Assembly: GCA_030544215.1 (NCBI GenBank)
Contig: JARZZO010000001.1
Coordinates: 71,326,456 to 71,390,455 of the forward strand
Length of the DNA stretch: 64,000 bases
DNA from: Zantedeschia hybrid cultivar
Lineage: Eukaryota; Streptophyta; Magnoliopsida; Alismatales; Araceae
Reading direction: 5' to 3'
Within the stretch, counting starts at the first letter, position 1. Every line of letters begins with the position of its first letter. The position numbers and the translations under genes are program-made. Shown in pieces: positions 12,185-24,100 of this stretch. A model generated the notes under the pieces. It was given only the letters and a program-made list of their open reading frames with translations, was not told the DNA's origin and searched no databases.

Positions 12185-13514
12185 GTATGAAGCGAGCCAC
12201 CCACTGTCCACTGAGCAGTAACAGGAAATTTCCTGGTGTTTTAGAAAAGTGGATAGAAAAAAAAAGCAGTTATTTACCATAGATTTTAGAAGTACGACCG
12301 ACAGAATGCTAAGTTTTTCTTAATATTATTAGAGAATTTTATAAAAAAAATTATTGACAAGAAATGTCAAGTCCCCAGGGTGTCTATCTCAGATGGCTAT
12401 GTGACGTGTTGGATGCTACCAGACCAATAATATTTTTTCCAACAATTTTAGTGTTGAAGTCAGACGCTTAATAAACTTATTTAACAAAAGCAATCCAGCA
12501 AGGAAATAGCACTAGTGTTTGCAACCCTTCAGCTTTTCCATACTTTGATTTTCATATGTTAATAAACATATGAAAATGGGAGATAAGAAATTATTTCTCA
12601 AATGCCCTCTTGCTCAGATCTTAAATACGCATCTTGGATATCCATGAGGAAATAGAATCTAGAGAAGTTTTCCGAGTCGCTCTCTACTACCTTTATTATC
12701 TCTTTCTATCCACTCTCCCCCTCCCCCCTCTCTACATATGAATGCAAACATGTATTTTTATTTTTTATGAAATATAAAGACATATTTCTTCTGATAAGTC
12801 ATTCTCTGAGATTTTGTTTAACTTTCAGTGAAAATATTATGTGATTCCTCATTTTCCAAGAAAACAAAAATCCGAGAATGCGAGTTATCTCCTACTAATG
12901 AAAAGGACAGCTTCATTGCCAATGCCTTCAATCAAATGTGTACTGCTAACACAGACATCACTTTGATACATACCTATTCCTTCACTAGGAAGGAAAAGAA
13001 AGGTTGCTGGAGATGGCCGGAAACGGCATGGCAACAAGGGGAGAGAACCGAGGATCAAGGAAGTAGGTGAGCTAGATTTTCCTGGGTTAGGATATTTTGG
13101 CTCCAGTTAGCTCAGGGTTTCGACTGATCTTCCAGTTATGAATTGTCACAGTCAGCAAAATTTGTGTTGAAAGAAGAAGGCATATAATTCTCGTATTGTG
13201 CACACCAACACGTGTCGTGCACACCTAATGAGTGTACGTATGCATTTGGTGCACATCCAAACATATGACGGATATCATAAAATAATATACAACACTCTAA
13301 ACATTAAAAAAATGTTATTTTACGGCACACTAAATAATCACCATGGAGAATTGATGCATGAGTCCACCATATACACTACCCATCTGCTCAACACCAGCCC
13401 CCTTGCAAACATCCAAAGCCATTCATATCATATGGGCACAAGGGGAAGCTTGAGCACAGGAAGTAATGCCATTCTTGGTGGACCTCCTTCCCTAACTCCT
13501 TGCAGTTTCTCACC

Positions 13515-13736
13515 ATGAGAAGGTGGCAGTGACATCCCCACAAGAGGCTCTCCGTTGCCTGTGGGCTCCTGGCTTTGGTGCTTCTAGTGCTGGCATTCTA
13601 CCTGTACTCACTGTGCCAGATAGAAGGAGCCACCATACATGGCACTAGAAAATGTGAGCGAGTGGTGGACTCTGCCACCCATGAATTCTCTGGTGACAGA
13701 AAGGAAACTTCTTTAGCACCTTTGCTTGCCCACTAG
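13515..13736 (+). pseudogene. Broken small membrane-protein gene
   Basis: A frame of 73 codons runs from ATG (13515) to TAG (13734-13736) with one internal stop, TGA, at codon 6 (13530-13532), a likely CGA-to-TGA change. After the stop it reads basic residues (HPHKR), a hydrophobic helix of about 20 residues (VACGLLALVLLVLAFYLY) and a polar tail containing TRKCERVVDSATHEF. This basic-helix-lumen layout is that of a short type II membrane protein. The family is not recognised. A start downstream of the stop is not available, so the copy is probably non-functional. Confidence 0.4.
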
Positions 13737-13861
13737 CCACTATTAAGTGATCCCAGATGGCTTCATGCTTGTGAGAACCTGATCCCCATAGAATGGAACA
13801 GGGCTTTTTAGGGGGCTTCACTGAAGGGACAGTTACAAATAGCTGCTAAGAAAATTTCGTT

Positions 13862-14231
13862 GGTGCGTTAGGGGTTTAAGAAAACTGTTTATTCCTTGGG
13901 AAAGAAAATTCTTTTCTTCCCGAATCAAAAATTATTCTGAGAAAATATATTTTTTTTCCTAGTTAAAGGTTATTAGCAGAAGTCAAATCTTGTGTGAGTT
14001 AATGTTAAATTTCAATCATTCTTTCTTTGGAGTGGAAGAGAATGATCTACGGAGTGGGAGAGAAGTTTGATTTCTTTTCCTGAAAAAGAAAATTTTGAAG
14101 TAATTTTTTTCAACCAGAGAACGAAAAGTTTTCCATAACCGTTTCTCTTTTCAAACTCCATATCCAAGAAAAACTAGTTTTTCTGAAAAGTGAACTTTTC
14201 CATCCCATTTTCTAAAACCTCTAACACACCC
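13862..14231. mobile_element. MITE-like element with inverted termini
   Basis: The left end GGTGCGTTAGGGGTTT pairs with the right end AAACCTCTAACACACC. The interior is AT-rich with further self-complementary purine/pyrimidine tracts (GGAAAGAAAATTC against TTTTCCATAAC-type stretches). It is 370 bp long with no coding capacity. A clear target duplication was not found, so the superfamily is open. Confidence 0.45.
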
Positions 14232-15435
14232 TTAGAGAAAGACGTCTCTGACAGCAAGGTCATTTTGATATCTCACTGTAGTTATTTTTCTGTTTCATCG
14301 AGACATTGAACCATGTTCGTCCCTTACCCATTTTTTGGTCATTTAGGCATTGAAATTAAGTTAGATGCAGGAAGGACATAGAAATATGCTAAAATCTTGA
14401 TTAACACATCTTTCCCAATAGCCAATTCCCTAGTAATAATTCTTGTGTTTCTTCCCCTACATATATAAGATGAAATTCTACCTGCCACTCCATGGAAAAT
14501 CAAATTTGGGGAGCTTCTTTCTTTCTTAGGCACACGCGCACAACCAGGAAGCAATTAAACTGACATCTCTCATTTGACATATATGAGGACTAAAAATACA
14601 CAATTAATCATGATTAGATGTTTAATCTGTTGCAACAAGAGAAAATATATTTTAACACTTTCAAAATATATGGAATAAATATGTCGAAAAGTTATGTTAC
14701 TATATTATTTTTTAAAAATAAAATTTACATCACCGTGCCAGGTGTGTTCAGCATAGGATTAGGTGTGGACATGGGTTGGCTGGGGCCAACTGAGGATGCA
14801 TGAAGGGTCCATGTTGATCCTGACATTATCAGCAAACCATGGCATATAAAATTATTCTACTAACGTGGGCAGCACCATCAAATCTCAGTCATACCTCGTT
14901 TTTAATTCATGCCTTCCAGAGAAATGCCAGGGAAGAAAATAAACATAGAGACAATAGTACACCTATAATCATATAAAATCCCAATTGTGCTTAGGACACC
15001 ATCACTTGAGAAAAAAAAAATTAACTTCTATCCTAGGTTACCGAGATATATGGCTAGCCATCTTGGTCTCCAAACAGACACGACTCTTATTGGCCCCAAT
15101 TTGATAGGACTCATGCTGAATTGACAATTTCGGCATCATTAATTTTTCTTAGTTAGAACTAACAAACTTCTCTAGAGATTGAGATTGTCATCTGTCTTAT
15201 CACTTGATCTGAGTCTGTTTTTGTGTATACAAAAAATATCCTGTATATATAATTACTGCATACATGAAGGATCCCCTATGTTAAATAAAGAACCACTCTT
15301 GAAGATATGTATATATAAGAAACTCCTACATAATCATTGTGCAAGTAAATAATTCGTTATTGTCAAGCTTACTATCACTCACATTACTTATAAATTAAGA
15401 CGTATTTTAGAATAAAAAATTAAAAAAATCTACAT

Positions 15436-15738
15436 GAGTTAAACTTGTTGCACCAACAAGCAATATTACATCGGCTGCTGGTATTTTAATTTAAAAAATA
15501 TTTTTAATTTTTTTTTAGGTGGGTCTCACTATATTCTACTTGACCGTACAATCCAATCTCCAACGAACAATCCAAAAAGCGATGAAAATTTTAAATCCGA
15601 CTCCAAACGAACAGTGAAGAATATTAAGATCGGATTGTACGGACATATATGTATGAATTGGAGGCTATCTAAAAAATTCAAAAATATTTTCACATGCAGT
15701 TGGTGTAATACCCGTTGCCAGTGCAGCAAATTTAACTC
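15436..15738. mobile_element. Non-autonomous TIR element (CTTGYTGCAC family)
   Basis: The 18-bp ends GAGTTAAACTTGTTGCAC (15436-15453) and GTGCAGCAAATTTAACTC (15721-15738) are inverted copies differing at two positions. The 303-bp body is AT-rich and non-coding. Similar terminal motifs occur near 28334, 33291, 34101-34479 and 49505. The superfamily is not assigned because no target duplication stands out. Confidence 0.55.
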
Positions 15739-16261
15739 ATTTATGCATATATCTACAATACCAAGGTTGTTTTACACATACAAAATTCTTTAAGAAATTA
15801 TTTGCAAAAAAAAACTTTTAATTATAATCAGATCGTCACTAATAAAAGCTGCCATGTGTCATTTTATGAGTTTTTAACACATTTAAATGTCGATAATTTC
15901 GAAGTGATAGTTTTTCAGCTTAATAATGTAAAAATCATTGGTCTGCCACAAAAGTAATTTTAGATAAGAGGTTATATATAAATAAAGGTGGAGACGAATG
16001 AACCGAGAGAATCTGCTCTTCAGCTTTCCCAAGGTCTCCATGTATAAGAAATTCGAAATACACGTTGCGGACACTATTTTCAGGCGGTTGATACCATAAA
16101 CGATGCCCAACATGCCGTGCCTATTCGTCAACCATGTCATATTTTTATGAAAAAATTTCAACTTTTATTTAGAAGATGGTAATTAGCTTATGTTTATTGA
16201 CTCTAGTATCTTAATAAATCTATATTTAATTAAAAAGATTGGAGCAAAAATAATCCAACTC

Positions 16262-16512
16262 TATGAGGGCGGCCCTTAAGTGGGTTGGCACGGGACATTG
16301 TTAACCGAAGGTCTCAGATTCGTTTCCTCTAAAGGATAAGGAGGTGACTGGTATCCAGTGGGTTCGACATGCTCCTCGTGGTAGGATACTTGAAATGTGT
16401 TTGACCTTCGAGCGCCTATCAACACTCCACTAACTTGGATCGCATACGGTTGCGACTAGGGTGGAGGTCGAGTAAGTATGTTTAACTTCGAAAATCTAAA
16501 AATAACAATAAT
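16262..16512 (+). mobile_element. tRNA-derived SINE with 13-bp target duplication
   Basis: The head contains a box A-like AAGTGGGTTGGCACGG and a box B-like GGTCTCAGATTCG, as in tRNA-derived SINEs with an internal RNA polymerase III promoter. The 3' end is A-rich (TAACAATAATA). The body is flanked by a perfect 13-bp direct repeat, AATAATCCAACTC, at 16249-16261 and 16513-16525, the mark of LINE-machinery insertion. Length 251 bp. The perfect duplication suggests a fairly recent insertion. Confidence 0.8.
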
Positions 16513-16572
16513 AATAATCCAACTCCAAGCCCATTTTTTGACAGATAATTCAAACTTATTTTACACCGGCCA

Positions 16573-16716
16573 TAGCTAAAAATATCATCAGAAAACAGTA
16601 TCCAAAGATTATGTCCCACAAAGATTTTAGGGACAATTATGTAATAGCCAAAAATATCATCAGAAAACAGTATCCAAAGATTATGTCCCACAAAGATTTT
16701 AGGGACAATTATGTAA
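16573..16716. repeat. Two-copy tandem repeat, period 72 bp
   Basis: Two adjacent 72-bp units starting TAGCTAAAAATATCATC and TAGCCAAAAATATCATC are nearly identical, so the duplication is recent. No coding or RNA role is seen. Confidence 0.85.
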
Positions 16717-17309
16717 ATTAAACAATACCCTCTATAAAATTCCTCTAATTCTCATCGAATCAAATGTTGCTCAGTTTACAATCATGTCTTATTATTATTA
16801 TTATTGAGGGCCGAGTCTCTGCTTAAGATAGGAAGGAAGTGGACTCTTAATTAACTAACACTGTCTTATTGACAGATCGAGAATTTTTTACATCATTATT
16901 TATCGAGTTATTATCGAGGGAATGTGATGTTTTATCTATTAGAATCCCGAGTCAAACTAAAACACTCCCCACATTAGATAATCTCATCCTGTATATAGGA
17001 AATAAGATCACGTTAGACAAATCAGATTGAGAAGATGGAGGCATCTATCTAGCTAGCTAGAGTATTTTCGGTCACTTCAAAGTATCTGGGTGCCAATTTT
17101 TGGCGTTTGGCCTGGTGGCTCCGGATACCCTTTGTTTTCTACTCCTATTTCCTTATGTCGTGGCCAACGCCCTGCCCTGCCTGCCCTCCCCCATTCTCCG
17201 GTGACATCTGATCAAAGACAAAATCATCACCCCACGGGAAAGAAAGCAAAAAGTTTGCATCTTTGTGCGCGCCGTGAGTCGGGAGGGGCGGCAAAGAGGA
17301 GGAAAAATC

Positions 17310-18148
17310 TATAAAAAGGAAGAGGAAGGGGAAAAGATCATATGCTTTTGCATCTACCCAGAGCACCAGGTTTGTACTAGAAAGGCAAAGGCTGGGCCTT
17401 TTGCCCTCTTCCTTGTTGCTTTGTGTTCTAGTTCGAGTTCCCCCTTGTGGTGGTTGTTCTTCTTTTTTCTCTCTTTCGCCCACCAAACCCCTTTTTCTAT
17501 GGTGCCCATGTCCAGATTTTTGTTTTTGTTGTTTATACTTTCGTAAAAGTCTAATCTTGTTGAGACCATGGTTGGATTCTTGGGGTATCTATCACCATGA
17601 AGGTCACATTAGACAGTGGAAGAAATGTTTCAAATAATGGGTTGATGCGGGTTTGTTACGGAAATATTCCTCGGCTTGCTGCAAGTGCTCCCCTTTTTCG
17701 CCTCTTTTTCATGCCCACTACTGCCCACAAGCATCTATTCCCGGATGCAAGAACCAACACATCTGCCCTTTTTCGCTTTCGTTAATTCTCTCCTTTATGT
17801 ATTTGTTGGAGCCATGCACGGTTGTGCAGTGATCTTTCCATAGATTCCCTGCGTTGGGGAAAGCTTCGTGATTTGATTTGTTATCTTCAACTTTTCCTGT
17901 GGACTCTGCTCCCCCCTTTTCTGCCCGTCCTTGAGTGGCTTTCCAGGGAGAGGTCGTTGCTGGTGTAGGCATTTTGGGTTTGTGGGATGCGGATTCATGG
18001 GTGGTTCTTATTCCTATTCCCATGCCTGGAAATGGGTATAAATAATGCTGCTAACTTGGTGCACCTTTTCGCTGCAGGGGAGTTGGTTACTGCGGCGGTG
18101 CTTGCGAGAGGTGGTGGGCTTTCGAGGGCAGCTCTTCATTCTGTCGAT
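17310..18148 (+). promoter_or_regulatory. Thioesterase promoter, leader exon and leader intron
   Basis: A TATA box (TATAAAAAGG) lies at 17310-17319, so transcription probably starts near 17345. A leader donor is likely at ACCAG|GTTTGT (about 17369) and the acceptor at TTCGCTGCAG, ending at 18077. That leaves a short second leader exon before the ATG at 18149. The open frames across this stretch are non-coding. Confidence 0.55.
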
Positions 18149-21100
18149 ATGAGCCATGGGAGCAGCTCTATTGCTTCTGGTTTGATTCAGTCTTCCGTTA
18201 CTTTTGATTACAAGTTTGTCATTTTATACATGACTCTGATTTTGGATTAGCATAAAGAAACAGTTTTGATATCGAGTATGGGTATTTTGACAGTTACCTC
18301 AGGATTTGATGTAAGATTCTTGGCAATGTTCATTGAGGTGTTCTTGATGGATAAATGTAGGTACCAGGACTTCTAGGAAAACATTTGAGTTCGGTCGAAC
18401 ACATGTGGTACGCCCTAAGGGGAGACACCAGGCCACCGTCGTTTGGCTACATGGCCTAGGTGACAATGGTTCAAGGTAGTCACTACTACTATTCTGTTAC
18501 ATGTGGAGGACATATTCCTTTTTCTTCTCCTATTGCTTTTTACTTGCAAAGTAACTACAAAATGTTTAAGTGACTAGCATCTGTTGGATGTGTATCAGAT
18601 TGTTTTAAGGTTGAGTTATCTTATCCCTAAGCAACTCATAACTACATAGAGACATGGAAGTTTAATTCCTAGATAACCCCTAACCACACCAAGAGACACA
18701 GAGAACTTGCAGTTCTGAATAGCCCATCAAGGTTTCTAAAGATGGATGACGTTTCCAATTATTTGGCTTGGCTGTTTTCCTTGCTTCTTGTCAATGTTAT
18801 GTTTGATGGGGGTTGTCCGTTGTATTTGCCTACATTATATTTGGTGCTTTCTTGGAACTGATTTGCGCATATATTCAGATCTTATTCAAAGCCAACATTT
18901 TTTATTTTTATTTTTCCTCTTCCATGGAGCATGTACCTTACAGGTCATTTGAGTTTTTCTGGTGCATAGAGAAAAAGGAGATCGTCATATAAATGCATAT
19001 TTAGCGTCTGTATGGTTCATCAAATATTCTTGTGACAATGGATTCCATTAAGTTGCCCCTTTCCTGTTTTCTCATCTAGCTCCTTAACTGGAGTGAGACA
19101 TTCATGCTTCAAAGTGTGACCATGTGTGAAAGGTTAAACCTGAGGGACTTGTTTCATGTAGATTTTGAAACAATAAAGTTTCACATAGAAAGCTATAACT
19201 TTCCTCAGGTATCCATTTTTGTTACTTATAATATTCTGTTCATAACCAGGATAGTTGTGAGATGATTGGTGTGCTGTTAAGTTGTCCATGTTGATAAGTG
19301 AGCATGAGCATCGTCATTTAATGTACTAGTTAATTATTAATAAAGTCAGTAACTGGAGAATATCAATTTCTTTGTGAAATCAGTGTCTACTATGAGCTCA
19401 TGCAAGGTTTCAAAGACCAGAATTTGCTGATTCAGAGCTAGCAATCCTGGTCAGTTTTGGCTTTGGTTCTGATCCTTGTTGGAAGCTCACCAGTTCTATC
19501 AATAATGTACCATTCCAACAGTTCCCTATGAGGAAAAAATGAAAAAAGAAAAAGAAGAAAAATAAGAGGAAGGAAGGAGGAGGAGGAGAAAAAGAGAGAA
19601 AAAATAATGATTTAGGTTGGTCTTTCATTGGGTAGTTGGGCAGCAAGTTGCAATGAACAACATTACTGTCAGCCAACAGTAGCACAGCAGGTCAAGATTG
19701 GCCAGGGATGGAAGTGAGAATGGCTTCCTCTTCCTCCTCCACCATGTCCTTCATCTTTCTTCCTTTGAGGTGTTGGTGGAGATGTTTTGCAGTAAAAGAG
19801 GGAAAATAGACCAATGTCAGCCAGTTCTATCCATTTTCTCTGGTTTGCTTTGAACCAGGCTATTTTTAAAACCTTGAGCATGTGAATCCTGTGTTGTGGT
19901 CGGTGTTAGTACCAAGGTAGGCCAACACGGGGATCAAACTCGGATTGTCTGGTCCCGACCGAGCGGATTGGCCAATCCGATCTGATCCCGGACTGATCAG
20001 GACCGGTTTGGCCGATCCGATTTTAAAAAAAGAGGAAAAAATAGAAGGAAAAAAAGTAAAAAATAGGAAAAAAAAGATCTAAAAATTACAAAAAAATTAC
20101 AAAAAAATCAGAAAAATTATATTTATCCAAAACTTATCTAGGACTTAGGGTACGCCCTTGAAGTTTTATTAACTTTGAAAAAAACTTTAATACATTGGGG
20201 GGGGGGGGGGGGGAGGATGTAAAACCTTACCCCTTAGTATTACATGATAGTAAAAAATAAAATAAATACAAAGATATTATAGACAACTAGACATACATTT
20301 ATTCTAACCTTATATTGTAGGTGCTAACAAATGTTGCACATGATCGGCCCAAGACATATAAGTTTGGTACCGTTGTTGATATTCCTGTAGAAACCGGTTA
20401 TACTCATCTGTGTTACTATAGATGATTCTCACCGGTATCCATTCTTGTATCTTTGGCGCATGATAAGATCCTCCTGAAGATTGATAAGATGAAGCATCTA
20501 AGTTTGGTGGATAAGTGGGATATCCTCCTGAATGCTCTTGAGTACACTCTTTTGATGTTTCTCTTGCTCTCTTTAGGAACTCTTGTTGTTGCTTCCCTTT
20601 GCCCTTATCTCTTACTAATGTGCCCTTGGCCAACCTGCTAGAATGGTTATCATTCTACGTAGCATGTGTAAATTGTTGCTCTTCTGTGAAAGTAATTGGA
20701 GGAGCTTCACCCTGTTGAGTTGATCCACGTCCTCGAGTTGACCGCTATTACAGATATCCACCTTGACTTCCATGTAGATCGTCATCGTTATCGTCAGGAG
20801 TACTCGTTGCTGAAGTAGAGTCGTCTAAAGTTTGGTAAACGACTTTGTCGCTCGGCTCTGGTGTATCGTCTGACTCCTCTCTTGTACAATTTCTAAATCT
20901 GCAATATTCATAGAAGTTGTTGCTCTCTTACCTTTACCTTTACCTGAACTTTGTGGGATAAATTTCTTTTGTTGTTTTGAAGGAGGTGAAAGTTGGAACT
21001 TTATGGATAAGGGGATGCCATCCAATTCTCCTTCTGCCCATGATTGATCATTTGGGTCAAATTCTGATGAACCCAAAACATTCCTTGCATCTATCCATAC

Positions 21101-24100
21101 ATGAACTGGGTTCTATTCCTCAAATATCTCGTTCAGATTGATCGGTTCCTCAACTTCTTGTTCTACTTGCACCAGTCGGCCAACAACTTCATCTCTCCAT
21201 CGTGCTTTTTCTCTTTGGTTCTCTTTATTTTTTTGAAAATTCTTTAGTTTCAACCACAAGGCAAAAGACCAATTGCTCCAATCTTGCTGAGTTTAATCGG
21301 TTCCTTTGCTTGGTGTTATCAAGCTAAATGTAGACCAGTTCTTCTCACAGCTAAAGGAGGAGGTGGTTTGGCTCAATACACGGATGACAACATATATAAT
21401 ATCTTCACAATCTGAAGCCTTCCCATGATCCATCCACCAGTCAGTTGTAATTCCATGATCCAACCAACGATTAGCATTGTAAATTATAGAATTGATAATT
21501 ATTTTGTTCTGTGTAAATACCTGGTGAAAGCAACATGACTGCCCGTTGAGCACGAAAAGTACCAAAATGTAGTGACCGGAGCTTCTAGCCATACATCTTG
21601 TTGCATGCTATGATAGCTCGATCCTCATCATGTAACATATATTGAATCACATTTTGAGTCCCATTGAGTACTTCTTCACCGTTGGGCAAATGTTGAGTAA
21701 AAGAGTTATATTGGTATCTTGGGTTGAAGAAATGACCTAAGAAATTGAAAATAATAATAATAAGAAAATATAACTTATAGAAATAAAATGCCAAGTAATA
21801 TGGAATGACTTCTTTTGTTACCTACTGCATGCAAGTCATAGTAGAGTGTCCTATTCCATCTTGCATCTATGATATCTCACCACTTTTTGTATGTATTTTT
21901 GTTGGCCCTGGCAATTTCTTCTTTCGCATGGTCTATAGCTTCATATAAATATCCCATTGTGGCCTTATCACCATCCACTATCCCCATAACCCGCACAAGA
22001 GGTTTAACTACACTCAAAATTATCTTTATATCCTTCCAATACTCTCAGCTCTCAATCAAGTCCTCAACCTACTTCCCCTTGTCTCTAGCGTCCTACTGCG
22101 CGTGCCTTGTCATCCAATCCTCACATCTTTTGCTTGAAATCATTTGGTTCAGGAGACACTTTTGCGATTGTAGACTCTCCAAGGAAATGTACGTGGAGGC
22201 GAAACGAGTTACCCCAGGGCATAGTAACTCCCCCTGTCTATTGTGTTCACGCATCAACGTGAGCACGTAGTTGTGGTTGTAGATATAGGATGTGATGAAT
22301 CGGGCTAACTTCACTATCTCAGTCATTTTTGCATCCTTCTCAATATCTTATAGCATCAAATTTAGGGAGTTAGCAGAGCAAAGAACCCAATACATATGTG
22401 GCCTCTTTTCCATCAACATTTGGCCAGCAACTTTGTATGAAGTTTCATTATCTGTTACAACTTGTACTATCCGTTCTTCTCCTACTTGTTCCACAATGTC
22501 ATCAATTACTTGAAAAGATATTCAACATTCTTTACCTTTTTACTAACATCAACGAACTTCTAAAATACAGTCCCAACTTGATAGTATACAAGGAAGTTGA
22601 TTATACTTCTTCTCGTTATTCTTATTCAAATAATGTTAAATGTCTTAATTAACTAAAAAATATAATATATTAATCTAAATATGTTAAACTAATCTAAGGT
22701 ACTCACCTATCCAGCCATTTGTCATTATTACGCAACCTCTTTCATCCCAAATTCGCTCGAACGACTTGATGTACTCTTTGAGATCACTTACTTCTTGAGG
22801 AAGGTAAGTGTTGTATCTCCTTGGGGGTTGGTCCAGGAATACCCTTATCCATATCTCCAATAGTTTCAATCATGTCCTCCCAATAAGGACCCTTTGCAGC
22901 ATTGGTCAATACATCGTTATAAACAAACCATCTCGAAATAATACAGCCAATCTTCTCCTTCATAACTTCAGATTCTTCATGGCAGCCGTGATCGATGGTT
23001 GTCTATCCCTCTGTCTTGTTATGAAAGCATCTATAGGACCCATTCCTGGGTCATTGTTCCTAGTCATGTCATGAATTTCCTCCTCGTTGGACCCCTGTCC
23101 ATACCCACTCCCTTGCCCAACGTGTCGGCCGGTGCGTCTATACACATCCTCCTCGGTAAAAGATCTTCTACTTTCTTCCATGGCTCGACGCAAATTATCT
23201 TAAAAATAAAAAAGATGATTTGAGACCAATTTAACCGAGATAAAGCGTAGATAGCCGATTGAAAATTTAAAATCAAGGAAATGTATGTCTTCCCTCGAGA
23301 AAAGTCTTCAAATGCAGTGGACCTCCTTTTGGTAGGATCTATGTCTCGCTCTTGAGATCTATCTCTCGAAGAGTAAATATGAATACTTTGACCTGATGGA
23401 CGTGTCATTTCCTCTCTAATTTTGCTTCTCATCATTGATGCTACTCCTCTTTCTATCTCTCTTTGTTATAAGTAATTTTTGAATTGATTCTTCACTCTAA
23501 GGGTGCAGCAGTGCAAGTCTTCACTTCTCCTTTAACACTCACAATATGTTGCTTTAGACGAAAGACTCCACCGGAAATAATCCGATCACAATAGTTGCAT
23601 TTGACCTTCTGTGAAGCCATGTCCACGACGGTGCAGTGGTTTCATCTCAGGTCACCACGAGAAGTGACATATGTGACCTCATTTTGCTCCGAAGTCGACA
23701 TGTTTAAAAGGAAAAAAAAACATTAAGAGAGAATGATAGAGAGAGAGAGATATGGTGAGAAATAAGAAAAAAGAGAGAAAAAGAGAGTGAGATATCATAC
23801 CTTAAGAAAGACAATGAGAAAGAAAGATAGAGAAACAAAAAGGATAGAGAGAAAAAAATAAGTAGAGAGAAAAATAAATAGGTAGAGAGAAAAAAATTAA
23901 AGAGAAATTTAGAGATAAAAAAGTTTGAGAGATATATATGTTAGAGAAAATAAGAAAGAATGATAGAGAGACAAAAAGTAGATATATATATATATATATG
24001 TTATAAAGAGATTAAAATCTTAGAGAGAGAGAGAAAAAATAATAAAAATAGAGAAATGTTAGAGAGAAAAAATGATGAAAAAATCGATGTAGTATGTCCA

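Noticed and set aside
17090..17785. Several frames up to 113 codons
   Set aside because: They fall in the promoter, leader and leader intron of the thioesterase gene and show low-complexity Ser/Pro/Phe composition.
21869..23223. Plus-strand frames of up to 133 codons
   Set aside because: They are antisense shadows of the hAT transposase relic, whose domains read on the minus strand.
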